Below are positions 1 through 9,255 of a stretch of 64,000 bases of DNA, piece after piece; positions within the stretch are counted from its first letter, which is position 1; each line of letters starts with the position of its first letter. Under the pieces are notes generated by a model, which was not told the origin of the DNA, did not search any database, and was given only the letters and a program-made list of their open reading frames with translations. Origin of the DNA: Cellulosilyticum sp. I15G10I2 (lineage in GTDB: Bacteria; Bacillota; Clostridia; Lachnospirales; Cellulosilyticaceae). The translations under genes were made by a program, and so were the position numbers. The stretch lies in the NCBI RefSeq assembly GCF_900095725.1, contig NZ_FMMP01000006.1, positions 868,001 through 932,000 on the forward strand, written 5' to 3'.

Positions 1-671
1 CCCATTTCAAGGTATTTCCTTGTCTCATTAATGGCATTTAGTCTCCAATTTTCACCATTCTTATCCAATAGGTTATGAATTTTATCTTGAAAGGTGGATA
101 GAGCAAATACCATGTGTTTATTTGGTTTTAAAACAGTCTTATTACTACATGACAGACATTTTTTCTCTTTTAAACCCTTTGCCTCAAAACTAGTTAAACA
201 AGCATCACATTGATCTCCTTTTGCCTCATTACCACAAATAGGACATATGCCCCCTAACTCTCTATCTGCAAGGAACTTACCACATGTTTCACAATAATCT
301 TGTTCATCTACTTGACTGTATAAATATCCATTATTGTATATTTGTACTAACATATCTTGTACATTTTTCTTATGATAGTCTGTAAATGTTGCTGTATATA
401 AATTATAGGTAAATTTGAGTTTGTTGAAGCATTCTACAAATTCATCATGATATTTTTTAGCAATTTCATAGGGTTCTACATTCTCTCTCTTTGCTCGCTC
501 AGTAATTGGTGTGCCGTGAGAGTCTGTCCCTGATACATAAATTACTATATCTCCATTTAGTCTAAAATAACGTGCTAATATATCACCTGGTAATAATGCT
601 GCTAAATGTCCTACATGTAAGGAATAATTTGCATATGGCCATGCACCACCAATAAATATCTTTTTAATCAT
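1..671 (-). CDS. metG: Methionyl-tRNA synthetase, N-terminal part (runs off the window)
   Basis: This gene charges tRNA-Met with methionine in the cytoplasm. About 223 residues are visible; the C-terminal part lies left of the window. The class I signature H19-V-G-H22 (HIGH motif) follows a typical GGAWPYAN start. Further on are four CxxC pairs (CETC, CPIC, CDAC, CLSC), the two zinc knuckles of the connective domain. The ATG at 671 is preceded by AAGGGAGCT. A broken piece of a second metG lies at 4.7-5.1 kb on the other strand. It could be the sole housekeeping enzyme or an accessory copy linked to the biosynthetic locus; the visible part cannot decide. Confidence 0.93.
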   Translation of the reverse strand, partial: MIKKIFIGGAWPYANYSLHVGHLAALLPGDILARYFRLNGDIVIYVSGTDSHGTPITERAKRENVEPYEIAKKYHDEFVECFNKLKFTYNLYTATFTDYHKKNVQDMLVQIYNNGYLYSQVDEQDYCETCGKFLADRELGGICPICGNEAKGDQCDACLTSFEAKGLKEKKCLSCSNKTVLKPNKHMVFALSTFQDKIHNLLDKNGENWRLNAINETRKYLEM

Positions 672-739
672 AGTCTTATATAGCTCCCTTTTAATAATGT
701 ATTTTTATAGTATATTTTGTATCCATTTAATTGAATAAA

Positions 740-1269
740 ATTAAATTATTATTTTCTGCTATAAACTTCATGTGCTTATCAATTTTACTATCAAATCTCC
801 ATATACCCGTTTTTTCTACTTCTTGTTGTATTTCAGTTTAACTCATATGCTCTACTTCAATCAACATATAGCCATTTTTTTAATCAAGCGACATACTTAT
901 AATAAAAATGATTCCTTATTATTAATCATATGAAAAACATCTAGAACTAATACCACGTCTGCAATATCTGCTTTAGTAGTTCCAGAATGAAGTTCATCTG
1001 TAGCCTGAATTATCTCTACATTGTTTAATTTAAGTTTATTTACTTTTTCTTGTTGCTTGAATAGCTAATGGATGTATATCTAATTCATAAACCTTTCTAT
1101 TTTTTCCTACTAATTTAGATAATGCTACACTATAACTTCCTACACCACAGCCATAATCAACTACAGTCTGATCAAGATTTATGCCAAATTGCTTCGTTCT
1201 ATCATCAACTGGTGTAACCTTATCCCTAATCTTTAATAACGTAAACATAACATGAAAAAATAAATCCAT
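740..1269 (-). pseudogene. Class I SAM-dependent methyltransferase, frameshifted
   Basis: The first 77 codons (1269 down to 1036) carry the SAM-binding motif VVDYGCGVGSYS followed by an acidic strand end (ELDIHP). A one-base frameshift near 1045 is followed in another frame by recognisable continuation (motif ADVVLVLDVFHMI), then stops from about 900 down. It is a decayed methyltransferase of the UbiE/Methyltransf_11 type. It lies just downstream of a decayed class V aminotransferase on the same strand. Substrate unknown. Confidence 0.7.
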
Positions 1270-1329
1270 TTTGTATTATCTCCTATTATTTACATTTTAA
1301 ACCTGATATCATTTCTACTACCTCTAAAA

Positions 1330-2644
1330 ATTTATTTATCTATCTCTTCTTCAGTATTATAAAAATGTACTGATGCACGCACTGTTCCTATAGAATCCAT
1401 TAAACATTTCTTTTTATGCTAGTGCATTACACAATACACACCTGAACGAACATAAATTTTAAATCCATCCAATTTCCTAGCAACCTCATATGATATTTTC
1501 ACCTTAATGTTAGATGTACCAAACCAGCTTTATAGGCTATATTATCAGAACCTTAAATTTCTATGTTCTTTATTGTTAACAAACCTTTTATCATTTTATC
1601 AGTTAACATTTTTTCTCTTTCCTTAATTCTCTCAAAACCTATTTGTTCACCCATATATATAGTAGCCCTACTAAACCTATCTCTCCTGCAATATCAGGGG
1701 TCCAGCATGATATCTTAAAGGCGATTCAGTTAATATATAATTATTGAAATTAACATCAATATTACTTCCTCCTCCAATCATCATAGGTTCAAAAGAAGCT
1801 TCTACATAATTTACTGACATTGTATACTTCTCACTTCCTAATTCCCCCTTCTCTAAAAGGCTTTCACTAAACTCAGTTAGTCTATTCTCAATTAGTTCTT
1901 CTCTAATATATATTCTCTAGTTCCTGTTGGGCCCATAGGCCTCTTATGTCCAGAGAAGACATAGAAATCACATCTCATGTTCTTTACATCAATAAACTGA
2001 TGTCCTACAGCTTGAGCACCATCAATTGCAATATATACTTTCTTCTCTCTACAGATTTGACTTAATGTATATACATCTTGTTTTATTCCAGTTATATTTG
2101 AAGTATGCTGTATAGCCACAAGTACTGTATTCCTATCAATAAGTGTTTCTATTTTATTTGGATCAGTAGGCGTATTCTCAGTATCAACAATCCTAATTTC
2201 TACTCCTCTTCTTTTAGCTAAACAAATCCATGGTAACATATTTGAATGAAGTTCGATAGCACTTATAATTATATTTTTACCTTCTAAGTTTTCATAGTTC
2301 ATTAAGTAATTTGCTACTATATTCATGTCTTATGTCATATTTCTAGTAGATATCAGCTCTTTTTCGGAACAGCATAACAATATTTTTTCAATTTCAGCAT
2401 GTGCATAATGCCACACATTGTTAGAATATTCAGCAATGCTATATCCCCTCTTTTCAATGTTAGCATTATAATTCATATAATACTTTAACATTTCTTCTAA
2501 CACTGGCTTAGGTGTAAGTGAAGTAGCAGCACTATCTAGATAAATACCTCTATTTACCATTTCTATATCTTTTCTCACTTCTTCTACACTTAGCTTATAA
2601 CTATTTTCCATAATGTATCTATTTTGGTATAAGTTGCAAAACAT
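1330..2644 (-). pseudogene. Class V aminotransferase (cysteine desulfurase-like), multiply broken
   Basis: The reading frame starts near 2609 (MENSYKLSVEE) and shows the family's early motif IYLDSAATS and the PLP-lysine motif FSGHKRPMGPTG. An in-frame TAA at 2330-2332 splits it, a frameshift follows near 1900, and the last third (1890 to about 1330) continues in a shifted frame with GGGSNIDVN-type sequence and further stops. Intact members are PLP enzymes that remove sulfur or selenium from cysteine derivatives. It pairs with the neighbouring decayed methyltransferase and parallels the decayed iscS at 12-13 kb. Confidence 0.75.
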
Positions 2645-2862
2645 TACTTTCTAGAGTAAATTTTTATTTTAACTCCTTTTAGTTTTGGGGTAGTGTCAAT
2701 CTTAACACTACTCTTTTACTTTTAAATCCTATATATATCAGAGGAGTATACTATTTTAAAAAATAAAATAGCGATATCCCGTCTTTTAAGTTATAATTGA
2801 ATCTCTGGCCAAACAATTAAACTTAGAAAGGATATCGCATTGACTCAATTGCAACTTATTTA

Positions 2863-3129
2863 CTTATACAAAATCACTATCTTTTAAAAATTATTTCTCA
2901 ACTTCTTTTACTTATCGCCAAATATGTTCCTCTTAAGCAAATGGCTTTTGATGATTCTCATAGACCTCACTACCAAAAATTCAAAATTGATAAACTCCCT
3001 GAGGTTCTTTACTTTGAAAAGGTTGATTATATTCTTCTCTTAGCGTATTACAAATACAAGTATGGTAAAGAAACCAATTCTGTTATGCGTCACAATGGTA
3101 AGCCTATTCTAGAAAAAAACTGTCGCTAA
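2863..3129 (+). pseudogene. Decayed ORF, possibly a transposase fragment
   Basis: An open stretch of about 89 codons (internal ATG at 2941) ends in a frameshift in an A-run near 3117; reading continues into the antisense of a riboswitch in the next frame. The composition is lysine- and tyrosine-rich and no domain is certain. The flanks contain repeated GATATC-bearing sequence (about 2770 and 2832), which would fit a small insertion-sequence remnant. Function not recognised. Confidence 0.3.
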
Positions 3130-3161
3130 GAAACGGATAGGTAAAATTTACGCATTTGTCC

Positions 3162-3246
3162 TTCAGCAACCTGGCTATCATAGTACCGGTAAACACCTTA
3201 ATCCCTATAGCTTTGCGTTCCCGTCTTTCGACAGGTTTGCATTTAA
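3162..3246 (-). promoter_or_regulatory. Cyclic di-GMP-I (GEMM) riboswitch, orphaned
   Basis: Read on the minus strand, the sequence has the GEMM aptamer landmarks in order: GCAAACCTG, a GAAA-type loop, GACGGGAACGCAAAGC, a TTAAGG segment and the 3' block ATAGCCAGGTTGC. It lies about 240 bases downstream of the agrD-like gene on the same strand. No gene follows it within 500 bases on this strand; the antisense of a decayed ORF does. It is therefore either orphaned by an insertion or the remains of a leader of a lost gene. Confidence 0.85.
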
Positions 3247-3482
3247 CGCAAATTATTCTATTATTTTTCTAGAAATCATCAACCTAATTATCGACTAAAT
3301 GTCATTTAATCATTTAAATCTCCAAATTTAATTTTTACTTTCTGTAACTTTCTTTCAAAAAGGTCACCCAGATAGGAAAATGTGAAGATCAACGTATATT
3401 CTTTCCACCTTTTACCATTATGATACATAATATCATACCTAGATATTGGGTTAGTAAAAGAATATCTAGTTTTATTAGACTT

Positions 3483-3611
3483 TCAAAACTTATTTGGTGG
3501 TTCCGGCTGGTACATCATAAATAAGCTGGTTGTTCCAATATTCGTCATAGCAACCACAACAAATACTGCAGCTAGTCCTTGAAATATTGATTTTGTTATT
3601 AACTTTAACAT
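3483..3611 (-). CDS. agrD: AgrD-like cyclic autoinducer pre-peptide (42 aa)
   Basis: This too-short-to-notice ORF begins inside the last codons of agrB (7-base overlap) with AGGAGGTGAGG as ribosome site. The peptide has the three AgrD parts: an amphipathic N-terminus (MLKLITKSIFQGLAAVF), a small central core (GTTSLFMMY) and an acidic/proline C-terminus (QPEPPNKF). The C-terminal YQPExP pattern is common in clostridial cyclic lactone autoinducer peptides. There is no cysteine, so ring closure would use a serine or threonine to give a lactone. AgrB would cut after the core. The exact ring residue is inferred. Confidence 0.85.
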   Translation of the reverse strand: MLKLITKSIFQGLAAVFVVVAMTNIGTTSLFMMYQPEPPNKF

Positions 3612-4246
3612 TCAGCCTCACCTCCTTTCTTATTAGGAGTAAGTAAAATGTCCAATACTCTAATAAAGCTATGGCCCACTGGTGTTAAAGTAAAAGCCTG
3701 CCACAATAGCGCAAATATTATTGTCCAAGCAATCAAGCTATTTGTTCCTAATATAATTGAGGTAATAGTAAACCCCACTACTGCAAATAACGAGTACCAT
3801 CGGAAGATTAATTTTTTTGTTTTGCTATTAAAAGGTTTATTAAGCGGTGCTTGTGGTGCATAGCGCCAGTATAAATAAACGGATAATACTGCAATACCAA
3901 TTAAAACACTTATCGGTGATATACTAAAAAAAGGATAAGTAATCTTAATCGTATAACCCAACATAGTAAGTATTAACACACTTGTTACCAAACACCTATA
4001 ATATGCGGAACAATGAGCTCCACCTGATAAAGTACGAACTATGCCGGTTACCATAAGTAAGACTGTGACTTCAAGGACAACTTTCATCATAACTGCGATG
4101 AAAAAAAGAATACCCAATTTCAAGATACTTCCTATTAGAATTTCAGCCCCATAAGCCAGATATTCGGCTTGTTCAATTCTTGAAACTTTATTTGCCACAT
4201 ATGAGCCAACTACTTGTCCGATTTTATAAACCGAAATATCGCACAT
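3605..4246 (-). CDS. agrB: AgrB-type accessory gene regulator peptidase
   Basis: This 213-residue polytopic membrane cysteine protease processes and cyclises the AgrD pro-peptide. The signature RTLSGGAHCSAYYRC holds the catalytic pair H78 and C85, with the same spacing as in staphylococcal AgrB. Several hydrophobic segments follow. The ATG is preceded by AGAGGTGG. Four 21-bp direct repeats lie 60-135 bases upstream, most likely the binding array of the LytTR regulator, so autoinduction is expected. The kinase and regulator are 22 kb away rather than adjacent. Confidence 0.93.
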   Translation of the reverse strand: MCDISVYKIGQVVGSYVANKVSRIEQAEYLAYGAEILIGSILKLGILFFIAVMMKVVLEVTVLLMVTGIVRTLSGGAHCSAYYRCLVTSVLILTMLGYTIKITYPFFSISPISVLIGIAVLSVYLYWRYAPQAPLNKPFNSKTKKLIFRWYSLFAVVGFTITSIILGTNSLIAWTIIFALLWQAFTLTPVGHSFIRVLDILLTPNKKGGEAEC

Positions 4247-4307
4247 ATTTTGCCACCTCTGATTTTATTTTAACTTTTATTCCATATAATTCCTACAATA
4301 TGCGCGT

Positions 4308-4380
4308 AACTCGTAGGTTTCGTGGTGCAACTCGTAGGTTTCGTGGTGCAACTCGTAGGTTTCGCGGTGCAACTCGTAGG
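4308..4380 (-). promoter_or_regulatory. agrB promoter: Four 21-bp-spaced direct repeats, probable LytTR regulator sites
   Basis: The 10-mer AACTCGTAGG (plus strand) starts at 4308, 4329, 4350 and 4371, exactly 21 bases apart, so all copies face the same side of the helix. LytTR-domain regulators (AgrA, VirR, ComE) bind direct repeats spaced by about two turns. The array precedes agrB in its direction of transcription, and the sequence after it (TGTAGGAA, TATGG, TTAAAATAAAA) is matched at the second array at 21.4 kb. Confidence 0.75.
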
Positions 4381-4383
4381 TAT

Positions 4384-4699
4384 CATTACTCAAATCGCTG
4401 TTTTTTGTTTGTCATAAAAAAACATTTTAATGCAATAAGTTACAAACTTTTTACTATTTTACTTGAGTTTTTAAAACTCCTCCAACACATAATTTATTTC
4501 CCTTAGATAACATAACAATTATGTATTAAAACATAAACAATAGTTATATCGTGTTTTGCTACCTCAGATATAAAGACCCCAAAAAATATAATTATCAAGT
4601 GAACATTTGGATATTAAGTAGAAGTTTAATAACTATGTGTATTCTCACTCTAGATTGAATACAATGACTTTAATCTTTCTGACTTGTTTCAGATTAAAG
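4384..4699. other. Intergenic stretch upstream of the agrB repeats
   Basis: AT-rich sequence with no supportable gene. The part next to the repeats (ATTACTCAAATCGCTGTT) resembles the flank of the second repeat array at 21.4 kb, which extends the similarity of the two control regions. Confidence 0.5.
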
Positions 4700-5110
4700 T
4701 TCACTATTTAGTCACATGGGTCATTTATAGTATTTTAGAAGGTCTTAAAGACAGAGCCTTGACAAGAGACCTTGAATAGGGTATTGATATTCCTTTGTCA
4801 GGTTTTGAAGGAAAGAAAATATATGTTTGGGCCGAAGCAACACTCGGCTATCTGTCTACAAGTAAAAATGGGATGATTTCTGGAGTCACACCTCTACACA
4901 TTATTATATTCATGGAAAAGACAACATCCCCTTTCATACCACCATACTACCTGCACTACTTAAAGCTGCAGGCAATATCCATCTTCCGGATAGAATAATA
5001 TTCAGTGAATATGTTACTCTGGAAGGAAGAAAAATATCCACCAGTAATAATTGAGCAGTATGGATATATACCAATAACATTGGCTACATCTGTTCTTATT
5101 TTTTCCTTTT
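4700..5110 (+). pseudogene. metG: Methionyl-tRNA synthetase fragment
   Basis: The translation, through one stop and at least two frameshifts, matches the middle of Met[48 protein letters not shown] and GRKISTS, the last being the KMSKS-type signature. It covers the segment that follows the part of metG visible at the left edge, but on the opposite strand. It is not functional. A second metG copy near a biosynthetic locus could be a relic of self-resistance; see findings. Confidence 0.8.
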
Positions 5111-5193
5111 GCTTTTGGAGTATTTGAGACAGGATAAATAGTGAGAGCTATCTGTAAATGGTACAGATTCCACAGTTCTTTAGCCTACTAAAT

Positions 5194-6351
5194 TCAATAA
5201 CCCTTCCCCGCTTCTAAGACTTCTCGTACTTTTGTCATCCAGTCACCAATAGATATTTTCTGTGGACATTTTTTTTCACAAACCCTACATTTGATACATG
5301 CACTGGCCCTTTCACCATCAGACAAAAAACGTGAATAAAGCGAACGGGAGGTCATGACATCTTCATGTATAAATCCATCATTATACAATTCAAATACTAT
5401 TGGTATATTAACCGCATTCGGACATGGCATGCAATAACCACATTTTGTACATGGGACTGCTATCCTTTCGGTGTATTTCGCTTTAACACCCTTAATGAAA
5501 TGTAACTCTTCTCCTCCCAAAGAATTTATACCTGATATTTCTGCTAAGCGAATATTTTCTTCAACCTGTTTCATGTTACTCATCCCACTAAGCAATAGAG
5601 ATACTTCCGGTTGGTTCCATACCCACTGCAAAGCCCATTCCACAGGTGGACGTTTTCTATTAAATCCATTAAAGAGCTCTAAAACAGCCTTTGGTGGGTT
5701 TACCAATTTACCTCCAAGCAAAGGCTCCATTACGACAACTGCCAGCCCTTTTTCCGCTGCATACTTTAAACCCTTTGTCCCTGCCTGATTTTCCGTATCC
5801 ACATAGTTATACTGGATTTGGCAAAAGTCCCATCCGTTATACCCGTCAACTATTTGCTTAAAAACCTCGTAAGTATCATGAAATGAAAACCCTATATTCT
5901 TTATCCTGCCGTCATTAAGAGCAGCTTCTATTCTTTTAAATAAATTAAATTTAAGTACAACATTCTCCCATTTTTGCTTATCTAGGCTATGAAGAAGGTA
6001 AAAATCAATATAGTCTGTCTGAAGCTTTTTCAGTTGTTCATCGAGATACTTATCAAAATCCTCTGCCTTATTTATAAACCAAGTTGGAGACTTTGTAGCC
6101 AATTTGACTTTCTCCCGGTATCCGTCTTTTAAAGCCTTGCCTAGGACAACTTCACTTTTACCGTTATGATAGAAATATGCCGTATCTATGTAGTTTACAC
6201 CCTGTTCTATGGCATAGCGTATCATTTTTATTGATTCGTCTTCGATTATGTTCTCGCTCACATAATTTCCATCAGTAGTAGGTAAACGCATGCAACCAAA
6301 CCCCAATGCAGAAGTTTCCCAATCTAGTTTCCCAAACTTCCGAAATTTCAT
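5194..6351 (-). CDS. Aldo/keto reductase of the ferredoxin type
   Basis: This 385-residue cytoplasmic oxidoreductase has an AKR barrel (FGCMRLPT near the start, DTAYFYHNGKSE with the catalytic tyrosine) and a C-terminal ferredoxin-like tail with two cysteine clusters (CTKCGYCMPCP and CIKCRVCEKKCP) for [4Fe-4S] binding. Such proteins are widespread in anaerobes; their substrates are mostly unknown. The start has a strong AGGAGGAAGAAAG-like ribosome site. It is the last gene of the minus-strand run below the radical SAM genes, separated by 358 bases, so it may or may not belong to the biosynthetic locus. Confidence 0.9.
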   Translation of the reverse strand: MKFRKFGKLDWETSALGFGCMRLPTTDGNYVSENIIEDESIKMIRYAIEQGVNYIDTAYFYHNGKSEVVLGKALKDGYREKVKLATKSPTWFINKAEDFDKYLDEQLKKLQTDYIDFYLLHSLDKQKWENVVLKFNLFKRIEAALNDGRIKNIGFSFHDTYEVFKQIVDGYNGWDFCQIQYNYVDTENQAGTKGLKYAAEKGLAVVVMEPLLGGKLVNPPKAVLELFNGFNRKRPPVEWALQWVWNQPEVSLLLSGMSNMKQVEENIRLAEISGINSLGGEELHFIKGVKAKYTERIAVPCTKCGYCMPCPNAVNIPIVFELYNDGFIHEDVMTSRSLYSRFLSDGERASACIKCRVCEKKCPQKISIGDWMTKVREVLEAGKGY

Positions 6352-6709
6352 CTTTCTTCCTCCATATAATTCTCATTGTTTTTATTAATATTTAATTATT
6401 CAGTGTAATGCAAATCAAAATCTAAACTTCTTTGCACCCACATATGAAATAATTCAAATGAAGGGATACCATTATGGCATCCCCACATCTTACAATTAAA
6501 TAATTGCTAAAGTGTGTATATATGATTGACTCGTTTTTTAAAGCTTGTCCTAAACTCTCAATGACCTTTTAGCCATTTTTTTGCAAGTATAAATGCAAAT
6601 CATAATTCTGAAAAATACATTGGAACCTTTTTTTCACTGCGAAACTCTGAACTCATTTATATCAGTTCCATCATGCATATGTCAGAGTACAGAAGGTTTC
6701 GGCAATTTA
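6352..6709. other. Intergenic stretch, no gene
   Basis: No coding sequence is supportable. A small imperfect palindrome (GATACCATTATGGCATCC) lies near 6464-6482 and could end transcripts from the radical SAM genes, but it lacks a clear T-run. Confidence 0.4.
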
Positions 6710-7750
6710 TCACATTAATACTTTAGTGTCTGTAAGTTTCTCAACTTCATATTCATTTAACAATTTACAAATATATGAACATGACTGAAATATATTGTTA
6801 GTTGTTTTTCTTGGATCTTTTAATTGTTCATTTTTCTTAATATTTTTATCTTGTATAGCTAAAGCAGGACATCCATTAAATTTTTTATAGTTTTTAAATT
6901 TAGAACTTTCTATAATAGTCTTTAAACTATCTTTTCTTATATTCCCAAGTGGGAGAGCATTAACACTACCTAACAAACCACAGTAATGAACATTTCCATT
7001 ACTCATTATATTAATTGAGCTTAATAATTTATTACATATCTTATAGTCTTTATAATTATCAGATTCAGATTGGGTATAGAATGAATTTTCCCATATTATA
7101 TTAAAGCTCGGCTTATAATGTCTAATCCAATATATTACACGATCTCTAGCTGCAATCCACTCATCAGCTTCCAATTGTATTTCTTTTATTTCATTTCCTC
7201 GTCCTAGAGGAGTAAAATAAAAGAACATGATAGCATTTATATTTAGTTCATTACACAAATTAAGTATAATTTCAATTTCATTAACATTTTTTTTATGTAA
7301 TACTGTAGTGACATTAACCTTTAAATCTGACTTCTTATAATTTTTTATTATTTTAATTATATTATCAAAATGTCCTTTTTTGTTTCTAAGCCAGTCGTGT
7401 GTTTTTGCATTTCCACCGTCTAAATCAACCTTAACAAGCAGATTTTTAAACTCTTTAAGCTTTTCAATAGTGCTTTCTTCAAAATTAGCATTTGTAGTAA
7501 TACCTACATTCAATCCTAGTTCATCTGATAATTTTATTATTTCAAATATATCCTTTCTAAGTAATGGCTCTCCTCCAAACAAATTCACTGATCCTTTGCT
7601 ATTTGAAATATCTGCAAAATCAATAAGAACCTGCTTTATTTCATTATAGGTTAATTCCTCCATATCTTTTTCTCCAGAAGAAAACAAACAATGCTTACAT
7701 AGCATATTACATTTATTGGTAATATGAAAATCTAAATGTTCAATATTCAT
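6710..7750 (-). CDS. Radical SAM/SPASM-like enzyme
   Basis: A 346-residue radical SAM enzyme: C14-x3-C18-x2-C21 binds the SAM-cleaving [4Fe-4S] cluster and GGEP (residues 59-62) binds SAM. The C-terminal third has cysteines in the order CNKLL, VHYCG and FNGCPA plus CSYIC near the end, a partial SPASM-like pattern for auxiliary clusters. Family members modify peptides or small molecules. Its start has AAAGGAGG. It follows the 7883-8875 radical SAM gene on the same strand (132-base gap), and both belong to the putative quorum-controlled locus. Substrate unknown. Confidence 0.88.
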   Translation of the reverse strand: MNIEHLDFHITNKCNMLCKHCLFSSGEKDMEELTYNEIKQVLIDFADISNSKGSVNLFGGEPLLRKDIFEIIKLSDELGLNVGITTNANFEESTIEKLKEFKNLLVKVDLDGGNAKTHDWLRNKKGHFDNIIKIIKNYKKSDLKVNVTTVLHKKNVNEIEIILNLCNELNINAIMFFYFTPLGRGNEIKEIQLEADEWIAARDRVIYWIRHYKPSFNIIWENSFYTQSESDNYKDYKICNKLLSSINIMSNGNVHYCGLLGSVNALPLGNIRKDSLKTIIESSKFKNYKKFNGCPALAIQDKNIKKNEQLKDPRKTTNNIFQSCSYICKLLNEYEVEKLTDTKVLM

Positions 7751-7882
7751 CTTTATCCTCCTTTTTAGTTATACCAAAATATATCGCTTTAAAAATAATA
7801 ACTACGCATATTTAATTTACCGATTAAAAATCCTTCAGTTAATTAGCTACTCATAGTATTAAACACTATTAAAACATTGCAA

Positions 7883-8875
7883 TTAGTCTTGTTTATAATG
7901 ACTGTTTTTAATCCCACAACCAAAATTGCAATGTTGTGCACTTAAACGTATAGGGAAACTTTCCTTCCAAATATCCCGCAATTTCTGCTTTTTAACATTT
8001 CCTAAAGACTTATACCCCAATCTTTCCATTCCAAAGCAAAAACTTACTTCACCAAAATCATCAATAATTATCGTTGTATTCATTGCTTGACACTTTTTAT
8101 CAGCTATGAAATTCGGATTTTTAAAATAGTGTATTATGTCATTAAGTTGCTCTTCTGTTTGTAAAATTTTTTTGCCTAAATGTTTGAGTTCAACTAGTTT
8201 ATTTATTCCATTAATATACTGATGCTCCTTTGGATATAATTCATTCCCTTCTGACCAATCTATCTTATATTCAGTGGTATTTATTGAATAATTGGGCTGT
8301 ATCGCCTCAAAAACAATTCCATCAAACCCTAGCTCTTCAAAAAATTCTATTGTCTCCTGTATATTCTCTAAATTGTGATTACCCAATATTGTACTAACAT
8401 ATACTAATAAATTACTAGTTACAGTCTTTTTCCTACTTATCAATTTTTTTGCAAAATCAACAGTTTTATTAAAAGCCTCCTCAGTTCCCCTTATTTTATT
8501 ATGTATCTCTGGGTCATGGCTATCTAAAGATATGACCATAGAATTTAATCCAGTTTTTAGAATCTTTTCAATATCATCATCTGTTACTAAAGTACCATTT
8601 GTAGTTAACGTACTTTGAATCCCATTTTGACTACACTCATAAAGCAACGCATATACAGTTTCCTTTCTTACAAAAGGCTCTCCCCCCGTAAAACTAAATC
8701 TAATACTAGTGTCCCATTCCTTAACTTGATTAATAATATCTATTTTTTGCTTAGGAGTAAGCCTTTTTTTATTAGTTAGACTTGGTTTATGATAGTCACA
8801 TTGAATACATTTCAAATTACATTCTGTTGTAACAAACATAAATATAACTTTAGGTGAATTATTTATATCTTGCAT
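7883..8875 (-). CDS. Radical SAM enzyme with SPASM-type C-terminus
   Basis: A 330-residue radical SAM protein: C19-x3-C23-x2-C26 (CNLKCIQC), GGEP at 64-67, and a C-terminal region with CQAMNTT, VSFCFGMERLGY and CNFGCGIK cysteines. The pattern is that of peptide- or small-molecule-modifying SPASM enzymes. A decayed copy of its C-terminal segment lies at 11.4-11.6 kb (NKLGDMTYCFNMERLGY), showing that the locus once held a paralogue. The ribosome site is weak (AGGGGCGG). Confidence 0.88.
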   Translation of the reverse strand: MQDINNSPKVIFMFVTTECNLKCIQCDYHKPSLTNKKRLTPKQKIDIINQVKEWDTSIRFSFTGGEPFVRKETVYALLYECSQNGIQSTLTTNGTLVTDDDIEKILKTGLNSMVISLDSHDPEIHNKIRGTEEAFNKTVDFAKKLISRKKTVTSNLLVYVSTILGNHNLENIQETIEFFEELGFDGIVFEAIQPNYSINTTEYKIDWSEGNELYPKEHQYINGINKLVELKHLGKKILQTEEQLNDIIHYFKNPNFIADKKCQAMNTTIIIDDFGEVSFCFGMERLGYKSLGNVKKQKLRDIWKESFPIRLSAQHCNFGCGIKNSHYKQD

Positions 8876-8940
8876 TCTAACCGCCCCTATTCATTTAATA
8901 TTCAAGATACCAAACACAATGATAATAGATCGTAGACTGG

Positions 8941-9036
8941 TTATACTGTTTTCACACAATCGATTTTACTTGTTACCTTTTTAATGTGAATTTTAGCAAT
9001 TATTATTTTCACACAAATATCACATCCTTTCGACAT
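8941..9036 (-). CDS. Possible 31-aa peptide between radical SAM genes
   Basis: An ATG-initiated ORF of 31 codons encodes a basic peptide with three cysteines (MSKGCDICVKI at the start, DCVKTV at the end). It sits in a 380-base gap between two radical SAM genes, where a precursor peptide might be expected. There is no clear ribosome site, and short ORFs occur by chance in AT-rich DNA. The rest of the gap shows only decayed coding fragments. Confidence 0.18.
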   Translation of the reverse strand: MSKGCDICVKIIIAKIHIKKVTSKIDCVKTV

Positions 9037-9255
9037 GTTTGTTCAATGTATAAAATCAAATAAAATAATTATCTTAATTAACCATATGTTGTAGAATTTA
9101 ATATAAGTTAGTATAAAGATATACGATATACTAACTCAACTTTTTAATTTCAGTACCAAAAGAGATTAAACCTGCATCTTAATAATACCTTCCTCAGCTC
9201 TTAAGAAACTGTTATTCTTTTATGTCTTATAGCCACCTCTTGAGTCTTAAGGAAT

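Noticed and set aside
4308-4380. CRISPR-like or coding repeat
   Set aside because: The period is 21 bases without spacers, and the plus-strand ORF through it (4180-4506) only translates the repeat; position and the second copy at 21.4 kb fit regulator sites.
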